In this document: piece after piece, positions 55,463 through 63,182 of the stretch
Layout: each line of letters starts with the position of its first letter
How positions within the stretch are numbered: position 1 is the first letter of the stretch
Assembly: GCA_963818645.1 (NCBI GenBank)
Contig: CAWFTF010000022.1
Coordinates: 1 to 64,000 of the forward strand
Direction of reading: 5' to 3'
DNA: 64,000 bases
DNA from: Gp6-AA40 sp963818645
GTDB lineage: Bacteria > Acidobacteriota > Vicinamibacteria > Vicinamibacterales > UBA2999
Made by a program: the position numbers and the translations under genes
The notes under the pieces: model-generated
Databases searched by the model: none
Told to the model about the DNA's origin: nothing
Seen by the model: the letters and a program-made list of their open reading frames with translations, nothing else

Positions 55463-55720
55463 ATGGCTCATAAAAAAGGGCAGGGCAGCTCACGCAACGG
55501 CCGCGACAGCAATTCGCAGCGGCTCGGCGTGAAACGACATGACGGCAACCTCGTGACGGGTGGCTCCATCCTCGTCCGTCAGAAGGGTCGCCGCTTCGAA
55601 CCCGGGTTGAACGTCGGGCTCGGCAAGGACCACACCCTCTTCGCCAAGGTGACGGGCAAGGTCCGCTTCGAGGACCACGGTCAGCACGGCCGCAAGATCT
55701 CGATCATCCCCGTCGAATAA
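55463..55720 (+). CDS. rpmA: 50S ribosomal protein L27
   Basis: 85 residues, normal length. MAHKKGQGSSRNGRDSNSQR and RLGVKRHDGNLVTGGSILVRQ are the family signature; the N-terminus reaches the peptidyl-transferase centre. The usual Shine-Dalgarno is not seen between the heptamer repeat and the ATG. Confidence 0.97.
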   Translation: MAHKKGQGSSRNGRDSNSQRLGVKRHDGNLVTGGSILVRQKGRRFEPGLNVGLGKDHTLFAKVTGKVRFEDHGQHGRKISIIPVE

Positions 55721-55735
55721 CAGCTTCCGGGTACG

Positions 55736-56830
55736 ATGTTCGTCGACGAAGTCGACATCCAAATCACCGCCGGATCCGGCGGCAACGGCTGTCTGAGCTT
55801 TCGCCGCGAGAAGTTCGTCCCGCGCGGCGGGCCCGACGGCGGTGATGGCGGACACGGTGGTTCGGTCTACGTCACCGCGATCGCCACGAAGAACACGCTC
55901 GTCGACTTCCGTTTTCATCCCGAGTTCAAAGCACGCAGCGGACATCACGGACAGGGCTCCAACCGCACAGGACAGTCCGCTCACGATCTCGATGTGACCG
56001 TGCCCATCGGCACGCTCGTGTACGAGAAGAGCGACGGCGAAATACGGCTGCTCGCGGATCTCGCGGAAGAGGGTCAGCGTGTCCTCGTCGGCCGCGGCGG
56101 CCGCGGCGGCCGCGGCAACGCGCAGTTCGTCAGCTCCACCAATCGCGCGCCGCGACGCACGGAGCCCGGAGGGCCCGGCGAGGAGAAGTTCCTTCATCTC
56201 GAGCTGAAACTGATCGCCGATGTCGGCCTGATCGGTTTCCCCAACGCGGGCAAGTCCACGCTGATTTCGCGAGTGTCTGCGGCAAAACCGAAGATCGCGA
56301 ACTACCCGTTCACGACGCTCGTGCCCAACCTTGGCGTCGTGAGCCTGAGCGACAACCGCAGCTTCGTCGTCGCTGACGTCCCGGGACTGATCAAGGGGGC
56401 GCACGAGGGCCACGGCCTCGGCGATCGATTCCTCCGCCACGTCGAGCGCACGAAGGTGCTCGTGCACCTCGTGGACGTCTCTGGTGCATCCGGACGCGAT
56501 CCGGTCGAGGACTTCGATACGATTCAGAACGAACTGCAACTCTTCGATCCACAGGTCGCCGCAAAACCGCAGATCGTCGCCGCGAACAAGATCGATGCAC
56601 TCGACGATCCGGACGCACTCAAACGACTGACGAAACACGTGCGGGCGCGCAAGTTGCCACTGGTCCAGATCTCGGGAGTCCGGGGAGACGGGCTCAACGA
56701 GTTGCTGGAGGCGGCCTGGCGCGAGATCGCCCGCGCGCGCGCGAGCGCCGCGAGCGAGCCCGATGAGCAGCGTCCGGCTTCGGAGGGGATCGACCTGCTC
56801 ACACCGTCGCGCACGCGACGCGATGCATGA
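55736..56830 (+). CDS. obgE: GTPase Obg/CgtA
   Basis: 364 residues. Gly-rich Obg domain at 1-160 (FRREKFVPRGGPDGGDGGHGG), then the G domain with G1 GFPNAGKST near 167, G2 FTTLVPNLG, G3 DVPGLI and G4 NKID. It monitors late assembly of the 50S subunit and stress signals. It follows rpmA by 15 bp, as in most bacteria, and overlaps nadD by 4 bp. Confidence 0.96.
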   Translation: MFVDEVDIQITAGSGGNGCLSFRREKFVPRGGPDGGDGGHGGSVYVTAIATKNTLVDFRFHPEFKARSGHHGQGSNRTGQSAHDLDVTVPIGTLVYEKSDGEIRLLADLAEEGQRVLVGRGGRGGRGNAQFVSSTNRAPRRTEPGGPGEEKFLHLELKLIADVGLIGFPNAGKSTLISRVSAAKPKIANYPFTTLVPNLGVVSLSDNRSFVVADVPGLIKGAHEGHGLGDRFLRHVERTKVLVHLVDVSGASGRDPVEDFDTIQNELQLFDPQVAAKPQIVAANKIDALDDPDALKRLTKHVRARKLPLVQISGVRGDGLNELLEAAWREIARARASAASEPDEQRPASEGIDLLTPSRTRRDA

Positions 56831-57501
56831 CGACTGCGCGCACGATCGGGGTCCTCGGGGGAACGTTCGATCCGATTCACCTCGGTCATCTCGACGCCGC
56901 GGAGGCCGCCCGCACCACCCTGCACCTCGATGAAATCCGCCTGCTGCCGCTGCACGATCCCCCGCATCGCAGCGCAAACCCGATGGCGAATGCGTTCCAC
57001 CGCTTCGCGCTCGTCGCGCTCGCGATCGAGGATCACCCCGCGTACCGCGTCTCGGAGATGGAACTGGTGCGTCCGGGCCACTCCTACACCGCTGACTCGC
57101 TGCGGGCGATGCACGCCGAGGGATGGACGCCGTCGCAGATTTTCTTCATTCTCGGTGCAGATGCCTTCGCAGAAATTTCAGCGTGGCGCGAGTTTCCGGC
57201 GGTCCTCGACGGAGCACACTTCGTCGTGATCGCGCGTCCGGGCACGAGCATGGAGACAGCGACCGCCCGCACACCGGAACTGCGTCATCGTTTTCATCGT
57301 CCGGAGGAAACCATCCCTCGCGACGGGAACACTCGAATCATTCTGGTCGAAGCACGAACACGCGATATCTCTTCCACGACGATCCGCGCGCGACTGATGG
57401 CGCGCGAGCCCATCGACGATCTGGTGCCTGCCGCCGTCGCCAGACACATCGTGGTTCATCACTTGTACGGGGCGGTAGGCGACTTGCATGGCAACGACTA
57501 A
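56827..57501 (+). CDS. nadD: Nicotinate-nucleotide adenylyltransferase
   Basis: 224 residues. Nucleotidyltransferase start IGVLGGTFDPIHLGHLDAAE with HxGH, middle IFFILGADAFAEISAWRE, and C-terminal ISSTTIRARLMA. It converts nicotinate mononucleotide to deamido-NAD in NAD synthesis. It overlaps obgE upstream and rsfS downstream (14 bp), a tight operon. Confidence 0.95.
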   Translation: MTTARTIGVLGGTFDPIHLGHLDAAEAARTTLHLDEIRLLPLHDPPHRSANPMANAFHRFALVALAIEDHPAYRVSEMELVRPGHSYTADSLRAMHAEGWTPSQIFFILGADAFAEISAWREFPAVLDGAHFVVIARPGTSMETATARTPELRHRFHRPEETIPRDGNTRIILVEARTRDISSTTIRARLMAREPIDDLVPAAVARHIVVHHLYGAVGDLHGND

Positions 57502-57889
57502 GGGACGCGCAACCAAGACGAGTCGTGCGGCTGGTACGAAAAAGCCGCGCCTGCCGAAGGACGTCGCGGCTGCGGTGACCGCAGTCTGCGACAAGAAGGC
57601 CGAGGACGTTGTCGTGCTCGATCTTCGGAAGACAGGCGGATTCACCGACTACTTCGTGATCTGCACTGCTGCGAACACGCGCCAGATGGCGGCCATCGCG
57701 GACTCGGTCCAGGACACGCTGCGAGAATCGCTCAACGAGCGACCTGCGCTTGCTGAAGGCGTCGACAAGTCGGAATGGATCCTGCTCGACTACTTCAACT
57801 TCGTCGTGCACGTCTTCAGTCGCGAGTGTCGCGCCTTCTACGGGCTGGAACGCCTGTGGGGCAACGCCGAGCGGCACGAGATCAGCTGA
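57488..57889 (+). CDS. rsfS: Ribosomal silencing factor RsfS (Iojap family)
   Basis: 133 residues with a basic N-terminal extension of about 25 residues, then the Iojap core: KKAEDVVVLDLRKTGGFTDYFVICTAANTRQ and WILLDYFNFVVHVFSRECRAFY. It binds L14 and blocks subunit joining in starvation. Follows nadD as usual. Confidence 0.94.
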   Translation: MATTKGRATKTSRAAGTKKPRLPKDVAAAVTAVCDKKAEDVVVLDLRKTGGFTDYFVICTAANTRQMAAIADSVQDTLRESLNERPALAEGVDKSEWILLDYFNFVVHVFSRECRAFYGLERLWGNAERHEIS

Positions 57890-58551
57890 CATACGTCGTC
57901 GACGCGCTCGTCGCGGCGATCCTCGCGCCACGCTGCGCCGCGTGCTCATCGACGCTCGAATATCCAACCCGCGGTCCTGTGTGCGACACCTGCTGGGCCG
58001 ACGTGAAGTCGCTGATTCCACCGGTCTGCGATAGCAGTGAACTCGGCGCAGTCGATCGATCGAGATCGGCAGGCCGCTACGACGGCGCCCTCCGTCATAT
58101 CATCCACGCGTTCAAATACGAAGGCCGTCGCTCGCTGTCGGTCAGGCTCGGCACCGTGCTGGCCGAGACAGGCGCCGATGTGCTCTCCGATGCGCACTGC
58201 GTCGTGCCTGTGCCGCTGCATCCATGGCGGCGGCTGACGCGGGGATTCAATCAGGCCACCGACTTAGCCTCGTGTCTCGAACTGCCGATCGTTCATGCGC
58301 TCTGGCGAACGCGGGCCACTGCCCCGCAAACAGGTCTCACTGCGGCGAGGCGCCGTCGCAACGTGCGCGGCGCCTTCATGTTGTCGCCGCTTCTTTCGGC
58401 GCGGGTACGCCAGTCGATGCTCGAGGGCCACATCGTCGTGCTCATAGACGATGTGCGGACAACGGGCGCGACGCTCGACGCGTGCGCGCAGGTGCTGAAG
58501 AAGGCTGGCGTGAAAGAAGTGCGCGCGCTTACTCTCGCGCTCGCGGAATAA
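57856..58551 (+). CDS. comF: ComF-family phosphoribosyltransferase
   Basis: 231 residues from GTG at 57856. A CTG at 57886, overlapping the rsfS stop (CTGA), would give a start nearer the conserved sequence and is the alternative. Zinc-finger-like CAAC...CDTC near the start, then HIIHAFKYEGRRSLS, a PRPP-binding loop VLIDDVRTTGATLDAC and RGFNQA. The family takes part in DNA uptake or purine-like salvage. It overlaps the cyclotransferase gene on the other strand by 23 bp. Confidence 0.88.
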   Translation: MGQRRAARDQLTYVVDALVAAILAPRCAACSSTLEYPTRGPVCDTCWADVKSLIPPVCDSSELGAVDRSRSAGRYDGALRHIIHAFKYEGRRSLSVRLGTVLAETGADVLSDAHCVVPVPLHPWRRLTRGFNQATDLASCLELPIVHALWRTRATAPQTGLTAARRRRNVRGAFMLSPLLSARVRQSMLEGHIVVLIDDVRTTGATLDACAQVLKKAGVKEVRALTLALAE

Positions 58552-59338
58552 CGTCGATCTCGAAGAGACGCGGCCACAACTTGCCGGTGACGAACAGACG
58601 CTTGCCTGGCGCGTCATAGGCGATGCCGTTGAGTACCGCCTCGGATTCGAGCTTGAAGCCGCCCGACATGAGGCCCCGAAGATCTATCCAGCCGATGACT
58701 CGTCCTGTCTCCGGTGAAATCTTCGCGATTCGATCTGTGTGCCACACGTTCGCCCAGACTTGACCGTCTACGTACTCGAGCTCGTTGAGATCCGTCACTG
58801 GCCTTCCCTGGTCTGTCACCTCGACGTGCCCGGTCTCGCGGAACGTCATCGGATCGAAGAATCGCAGGTGATTGGAACCGTCGCTCAGGATAAACCGTCG
58901 CTCATCGTGCGTCAGCCCCCAGCCCTCGCCTGAATAGGCGAACGTGCCACGTGGAGCGAAGCTCGCGAGGTCGTAGACGAGCGCGACCTTCGACTGCCAC
59001 GTCAGTTGAAAAAGCTGCCCTTTCCACTCGGCAAGCCCCTCGGCAAAGTGAGTCTCGAGGCCGGCACGGCGCTGCACGACGACTTCGCCCGTTTCGAGCT
59101 TCACCTTTCGCAGGCTCGACTGGCCTCGGATGCCGGTGCTCTCGTACAGGAATCCTTCGCGGTAGATCAGTCCCTGAGTAAATGCGGTCGGATCGTGGGG
59201 ATACACATTGACGACGCGATAGGACTCGACGGGCGCCGCCGCTTGCGCAGGCATCCGTGACCCAGCCGTCACCGCGACGCAACACGACAGGGCAACCAGA
59301 ACGCACGGGAGAGCGTGACGGCGCATGGCTCGAGTCAT
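58529..59338 (-). CDS. Glutaminyl-peptide cyclotransferase (plant/bacterial QC type), exported
   Basis: 269 residues. Signal peptide to about residue 30, then the five-bladed propeller of the QC family: YPHDPTAFTQGLIYREGFLYESTG, FAEGLAEWKGQLFQLTW, GEGWGLTHD, DLNELEYVDGQVWANVW, NGIAYDAPGKRLFVTGKLWP. The family forms pyroglutamate from N-terminal Gln. It acts in the periplasm; natural substrates are unknown. Confidence 0.9.
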   Translation of the reverse strand: MTRAMRRHALPCVLVALSCCVAVTAGSRMPAQAAAPVESYRVVNVYPHDPTAFTQGLIYREGFLYESTGIRGQSSLRKVKLETGEVVVQRRAGLETHFAEGLAEWKGQLFQLTWQSKVALVYDLASFAPRGTFAYSGEGWGLTHDERRFILSDGSNHLRFFDPMTFRETGHVEVTDQGRPVTDLNELEYVDGQVWANVWHTDRIAKISPETGRVIGWIDLRGLMSGGFKLESEAVLNGIAYDAPGKRLFVTGKLWPRLFEIDVIPRARE

Positions 59339-59345
59339 GGCTGCC

Positions 59346-59753
59346 TCAGCTCGCCGTTCGCCGCAGAGTTTCCTTCCACGCGATGTAGTGTCCTTCCGCG
59401 TTGGTGGAGCTCGAGCCGAACACCTCGACCGAGTCGGGTCGCGAGACGTAACTCACCTCGACGAACTTCTCGCCCAACTTCATGTGGTAGTGGCATACGC
59501 CGTCGAAGACGTATCCGTTGCCCGCGGGCGCGCCCGCTACGTCGAGACGAAAGAGGTTCGGCGCAATCCAACTCATGCTGAAACGCGCGTCAACGACCGT
59601 CCCATCAGCGAAGTCGTGTGTGAAAACCACTTCGAAGCCATCGTCCGTCGAGACGTTGGTTTGTCGGACCCGGTAGCTGGCTGACTTGCCCGCGGCGTCG
59701 TACCACATACCGGATCCATCGAAGGTTCCAATCAACCCCTCGATTGAGCTCAC
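59346..59753 (-). CDS. Conserved protein of unknown function
   Basis: 135 residues from GTG at 59753, with GGAGG a few bases upstream; longer open sequence upstream overlaps tmk and is not counted. Content: EGLIGTFDGSGMWYDAAGKSASYRVRQTN, a small beta-rich domain without a signal peptide. Lies 13 bp after tmk and 7 bp before the cyclotransferase gene. No family recognised. Confidence 0.7.
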   Translation of the reverse strand: MSSIEGLIGTFDGSGMWYDAAGKSASYRVRQTNVSTDDGFEVVFTHDFADGTVVDARFSMSWIAPNLFRLDVAGAPAGNGYVFDGVCHYHMKLGEKFVEVSYVSRPDSVEVFGSSSTNAEGHYIAWKETLRRTAS

Positions 59754-59766
59754 GTGACTCCTCCGC

Positions 59767-60360
59767 TCAGAGCAACGATCGTACTGCGTCGAAGACGTCG
59801 GCGGCGACAGCGGTGCGGTCGCGATTTGCGTCGAGACGAATCCACCCGTGTGATGCGGCCTGACGCAGATAGCTCTCCCGCACGCGACCCAGCAGTGCGA
59901 GATCGCGCTCGTATTTGTCGCGGTCGGAGGTCTTGCGGCGAGCGGACACGTCAGGGGCAATGTCGAGGAGGAATGTCATGTCCGGCTGCGGCAGGTGTCG
60001 CTGGACGTCACGAAGCCAGGCGGCGTCGAGTCCCTGGGTCTCGCCGTAGGCGATGCTCGACGCGACGTATCGATCGCAGACGAGAACCGTGCCTTGCGCC
60101 AGTTCGCGTTCGATCATCGGCCTCGCTTCGTAGCGATTCGCGATGTAGAGCAGCTGCATCACATCCGCGTCCCACTCGCGCGCACCGGCCAGCGCCTGGC
60201 GAATCTCAATGCCTATCGGCGTCTCGTACGCGGGAAACGACAACAGCCGCACCTGACGGCCGGCTTCGATGAGCCGATCGCGCAGCCGCTCTGCCTGTGT
60301 CTGCTTGCCGCTTTGATCGAGGCCTTCGAAGGCGATGAGAAGGCCGCGCATCAGAGCCAT
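59767..60360 (-). CDS. tmk: Thymidylate kinase
   Basis: 197 residues. P-loop FEGLDQSGKQTQ, the DR motif in VCDRYVASSIAYGE, and LID region SARRKTSDRDKYERD. It phosphorylates dTMP to dTDP. The ATG at 60360 is three bases from a large heptamer repeat, with a second ATG at 60351; no separate Shine-Dalgarno is visible. Confidence 0.94.
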   Translation of the reverse strand: MALMRGLLIAFEGLDQSGKQTQAERLRDRLIEAGRQVRLLSFPAYETPIGIEIRQALAGAREWDADVMQLLYIANRYEARPMIERELAQGTVLVCDRYVASSIAYGETQGLDAAWLRDVQRHLPQPDMTFLLDIAPDVSARRKTSDRDKYERDLALLGRVRESYLRQAASHGWIRLDANRDRTAVAADVFDAVRSLL

Positions 60361-60363
60361 GCA

Positions 60364-60574
60364 GTTCCAGGTTCCCGGTTCCGGGTTCCGGGTTCGTGTT
60401 CAGGTTCCGGTTCAAGGTTCGAGGTGCAGATGTTCATGGTTCCTGTTTGAGCCTCATCACGTCCGAGTCTGGAGCTACGACTCCGCCGTCCGGAACCTCG
60501 AACTCCGAACCTGGAACCAAGAACCCGAACCCCGACCACGAACGTGGAACATGGAACCCGGAACACGGAACTGC
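60364..60574. repeat. Largest heptamer inverted repeat, GTTCCGG/GGAACCC type
   Basis: Left arm of about 11-12 units starting GTTCCAG, GTTCCCG, GTTCCGG, GTTCCGG (60364-60447); right arm of similar length (60491-60574) with GGAACCT, CGAACTC, CGAACCT, GGAACCA, GGAACAT, GGAACCC, GGAACAC. Some units are 6 or 8 bp. The 215-bp lysA-tmk gap is almost entirely this element; a 43-bp centre is unrelated. Confidence 0.95.
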
Positions 60575-60575
60575 G

Positions 60576-61841
60576 CTAGCTCTCGAGCGCCAGCACATCG
60601 TCGAGCGTCTGCCGGCGCCGGATAATCTCGAATCGATCGTTGTCCACGAGCACTTCCGGAGCGAGGAAGCGCCGGTTGTAATTTGACGCCATGACGGCGC
60701 CGTACGCGCCTGTGTCGAGGACAGCCACCAGATCGTCCACGCGAAGCTCCGGCAACGACCGCTCACGCGCAAAGACGTCGCTGCTCTCGCAGATCGGCCC
60801 GACGATGTCCCATGCGCTCTCGGGGCCGCTGCGCGGCGCAACCGGCAGAATCCGGTGAAACGATCCGTACAGCGCGGGGCGCATCAGCTCTGTCATACCG
60901 GCATCGAGAACAGCGAACTGCCGGCCATCCGGAAATCGCTTCACGTCGACGATTCGCGACACGAGCGCACCGGCATTGCCAACGACGGCGCGCCCAGGTT
61001 CGAGCACAACTGGAATGCCAATCCCACGCAGTTCGGGCAGGACGGCGGCCGCGTAGTCCGATGGCGTCAGCAGCGGACGTCCTTCGTAGCCGATGCCGAG
61101 ACCCCCTCCAAGATCGACGTGCTCGAGCGTGAAGCCGTCCTCGCACAATTCCCGCGCCAGTGCTACCAGTGCGCGCGCCGCACGTACGAGCGGCTCTGCA
61201 GACGTGATCTGCGATCCGATGTGGATGTGCACGCCGACGAACGTGAGACTCGAAAGGCGCCGACGGTCGGCGTAGATCGCGCGCGCCTCCTGAATGGGCA
61301 CGCCGAACTTGTTCGACTTGAGTCCCGTGGAGATGTTTGGATGACTCCGCGCATCGATGTCGGGATTGACGCGGAGCGCCACGCGAGCCACGCGTCCCTG
61401 CGCCGCCGCAATCGACGCGATGCGATCCAGCTCCCCTGCAGACTCGGCGTTGATCGTGCCGATTTCGAGAGCAATCGCCGACTCGAGCTCGTCGCGCGTC
61501 TTCCCCACACCGGTGAACACGATGTCTTTCGGGGCAAAGCCGGCCCGCTGCGCTACGTCGATTTCGCCCCACGAGTTGGCATCCGCGCGACTGCCGAGCG
61601 AGCGCAGCAGGCGCAGCAACGCCAGCGTCGAATTGGCCTTCAGCGCGTAGTGAATCGCGTGCGGATACTCGGCAAACGCCGAATCGATCTCCCGATAGGC
61701 GCTTCGGATCGCTTCGGCACTGTAGACATACGCGGGCGTGCCAACGGCCTCGACGATGGAGGGCACGCTGACGCGGTCGCAGAGGAGACCTGCTGGAGAG
61801 GGTTGGAACGGTAGGTACACGAGCGTTTGGCATGTTATCAT
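60576..61841 (-). CDS. lysA: Diaminopimelate decarboxylase
   Basis: 421 residues, normal length. PLP lysine in HYALKANSTLALLRLL, HIHIGSQI, the EHVDLGGGLGIGYEG region, and the C-terminal SSDVFARERSLPEL with the substrate cysteine and GAYGAVMASNYNRR. It makes lysine from meso-diaminopimelate, the last step of the pathway. The gene is divergent from the ECF sigma gene. Confidence 0.95.
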   Translation of the reverse strand: MITCQTLVYLPFQPSPAGLLCDRVSVPSIVEAVGTPAYVYSAEAIRSAYREIDSAFAEYPHAIHYALKANSTLALLRLLRSLGSRADANSWGEIDVAQRAGFAPKDIVFTGVGKTRDELESAIALEIGTINAESAGELDRIASIAAAQGRVARVALRVNPDIDARSHPNISTGLKSNKFGVPIQEARAIYADRRRLSSLTFVGVHIHIGSQITSAEPLVRAARALVALARELCEDGFTLEHVDLGGGLGIGYEGRPLLTPSDYAAAVLPELRGIGIPVVLEPGRAVVGNAGALVSRIVDVKRFPDGRQFAVLDAGMTELMRPALYGSFHRILPVAPRSGPESAWDIVGPICESSDVFARERSLPELRVDDLVAVLDTGAYGAVMASNYNRRFLAPEVLVDNDRFEIIRRRQTLDDVLALES

Positions 61842-61953
61842 GCGCGCATTTCCTGCATTTCAGGCTCGAACGCGGTATCTCACATCAGCCTCGACTGCCC
61901 GTTTTGCGGTTCTTCGTTTCTCGCGCGAGCACACGCGCGACTATCTGGTCGTG

Positions 61954-62568
61954 ATGTCTGCTGACGCGCCCTCTCCAACACAGTTGACCGACGAGATCAT
62001 CGAACGCTGTCTGAACGGCGATCAGGCAGCGTGGGAATCGATCGTGCGGATGTATCGGCGGAAGGTTTTCAACGTCGCGTACAAGTTCGTCGGCCGTCAC
62101 GATCAGGCGGAGGACCTCACGCAGGACGTCTTCCTCAAGTTGTACAAGTCGCTCGATACGTTCGATCGCCGCGCGAACTTCCAGACATGGCTCATCAGCG
62201 TGAGCCGCAATCTGTGCATCGATCACTACCGCGCCGTCCGCAAAGAGCGCGAGACGATCAACCGCGACGTCGATCCGAGCGACTTTGCACCAGCCTCTCC
62301 GGATACGCGCGCCGATACACAACTCGAGCAGCGCGATCGCGTCAAGCTGCTGCGCAGGGCTCTCGACAAGCTGGCGCCGACACTGCGCACCGCGGTCATG
62401 CTGAGAGATATCCAGGAATTGACCTACCAGGAAATCGCCGACCGGCTGCACTTACCCGAGGGGACCGTCAAATCGCGCATCAATCGGGGCCGGACCGAAC
62501 TTGCGAGGCAGATCCAACGTCTGCGTGAAGAGCAGGACGCTGTGCCGAGAACCGGAGTATCAGGATGA
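61954..62568 (+). CDS. ECF-type RNA polymerase sigma factor
   Basis: 204 residues from the ATG at 61954 (MSADAPSPTQLTDEIIERCL). Region 2 (VFNVAYKFVGRHDQAEDLTQDVFLKLYKSL, WLISVSRNLCIDHYR) and region 4 (LAPTLRTAVMLRDIQELTYQEIADRL, LPEGTVKSRINRGRTELARQ). It overlaps a STAS protein gene by 4 bp instead of a classical anti-sigma gene, suggesting control by partner switching. Confidence 0.93.
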   Translation: MSADAPSPTQLTDEIIERCLNGDQAAWESIVRMYRRKVFNVAYKFVGRHDQAEDLTQDVFLKLYKSLDTFDRRANFQTWLISVSRNLCIDHYRAVRKERETINRDVDPSDFAPASPDTRADTQLEQRDRVKLLRRALDKLAPTLRTAVMLRDIQELTYQEIADRLHLPEGTVKSRINRGRTELARQIQRLREEQDAVPRTGVSG

Positions 62569-62906
62569 ATCTGACGACCGACCGCAACCAGAACGTCTCC
62601 ATAGTCCGCGTCAACGAGACCCGGCTGATGTATCCGATCCTCTCCGAGTTCGCGAGCACAATCACGTCGCTCATCGGAAGCGGCGACAAGAAGCTATTGC
62701 TCGACCTGTCGACGGTGACCTACGTCGACAGCGCCACCATTGGCTGCCTGATGGACCTCTACCGGCAGGCCAACGCCGCAGGCGGCGCCCTGAAGCTGTC
62801 AGGCGTGCAGAAGCGGGTGGAAACCATGCTCTCGATGACGGGAGCCCAGAACTTTCTCGAGATTCATCCCGACGAGGCGTCGGCGATCAGGAGCTTCGGG
62901 GTATGA
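62565..62906 (+). CDS. STAS-domain anti-sigma factor antagonist (SpoIIAA-like)
   Basis: 113 residues. STAS fold: VSIVRVNETRLMYPILSEF, LLLDLSTVTYVDSATIGCLM with S56 as the usual phosphorylation site, GGALKLSGVQKRVETMLS. Such proteins release sigma factors by binding an anti-sigma kinase when unphosphorylated. No anti-sigma kinase gene is adjacent. Confidence 0.9.
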   Translation: MNLTTDRNQNVSIVRVNETRLMYPILSEFASTITSLIGSGDKKLLLDLSTVTYVDSATIGCLMDLYRQANAAGGALKLSGVQKRVETMLSMTGAQNFLEIHPDEASAIRSFGV

Positions 62907-63172
62907 GCACTCGAACCATCACGACCACGACTGGAGCCGAGATCCCGCTCGACGGCGACCTCCTCGCCATCATGGAGGCGCTCTACCGCGAGGTCACCGC
63001 CCGACGCGAGCTCGAACGGTCCTTCGAGGACATGGTCAGGGAGATCAATCACCTGATCGAGCAGATGGACGACGGTGAACGTCGGGCCTATCTGCTCGAG
63101 AGCCTGTTTCTGAATACGGTGAAGTACGAGAACGACAAGCTCGAGGCGTATATGCGGAGAATTGCCCGCTAG
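62903..63172 (+). CDS. Small helical protein coupled to the STAS gene
   Basis: 89 residues, start ATG at 62903 overlapping the STAS stop (ATGA). After a Thr-rich start, the sequence is mostly charged helix (LLAIMEALYREVTARRELERSFEDMVREINHL), probably a coiled coil. Unknown family; the coupling suggests it is part of the sigma/STAS circuit. A 6-bp inverted repeat (CTAGCA/TGCTAG) lies in the short gap before lpxC. Confidence 0.7.
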   Translation: MSTRTITTTTGAEIPLDGDLLAIMEALYREVTARRELERSFEDMVREINHLIEQMDDGERRAYLLESLFLNTVKYENDKLEAYMRRIAR

Positions 63173-63182
63173 CAACTCGCTG

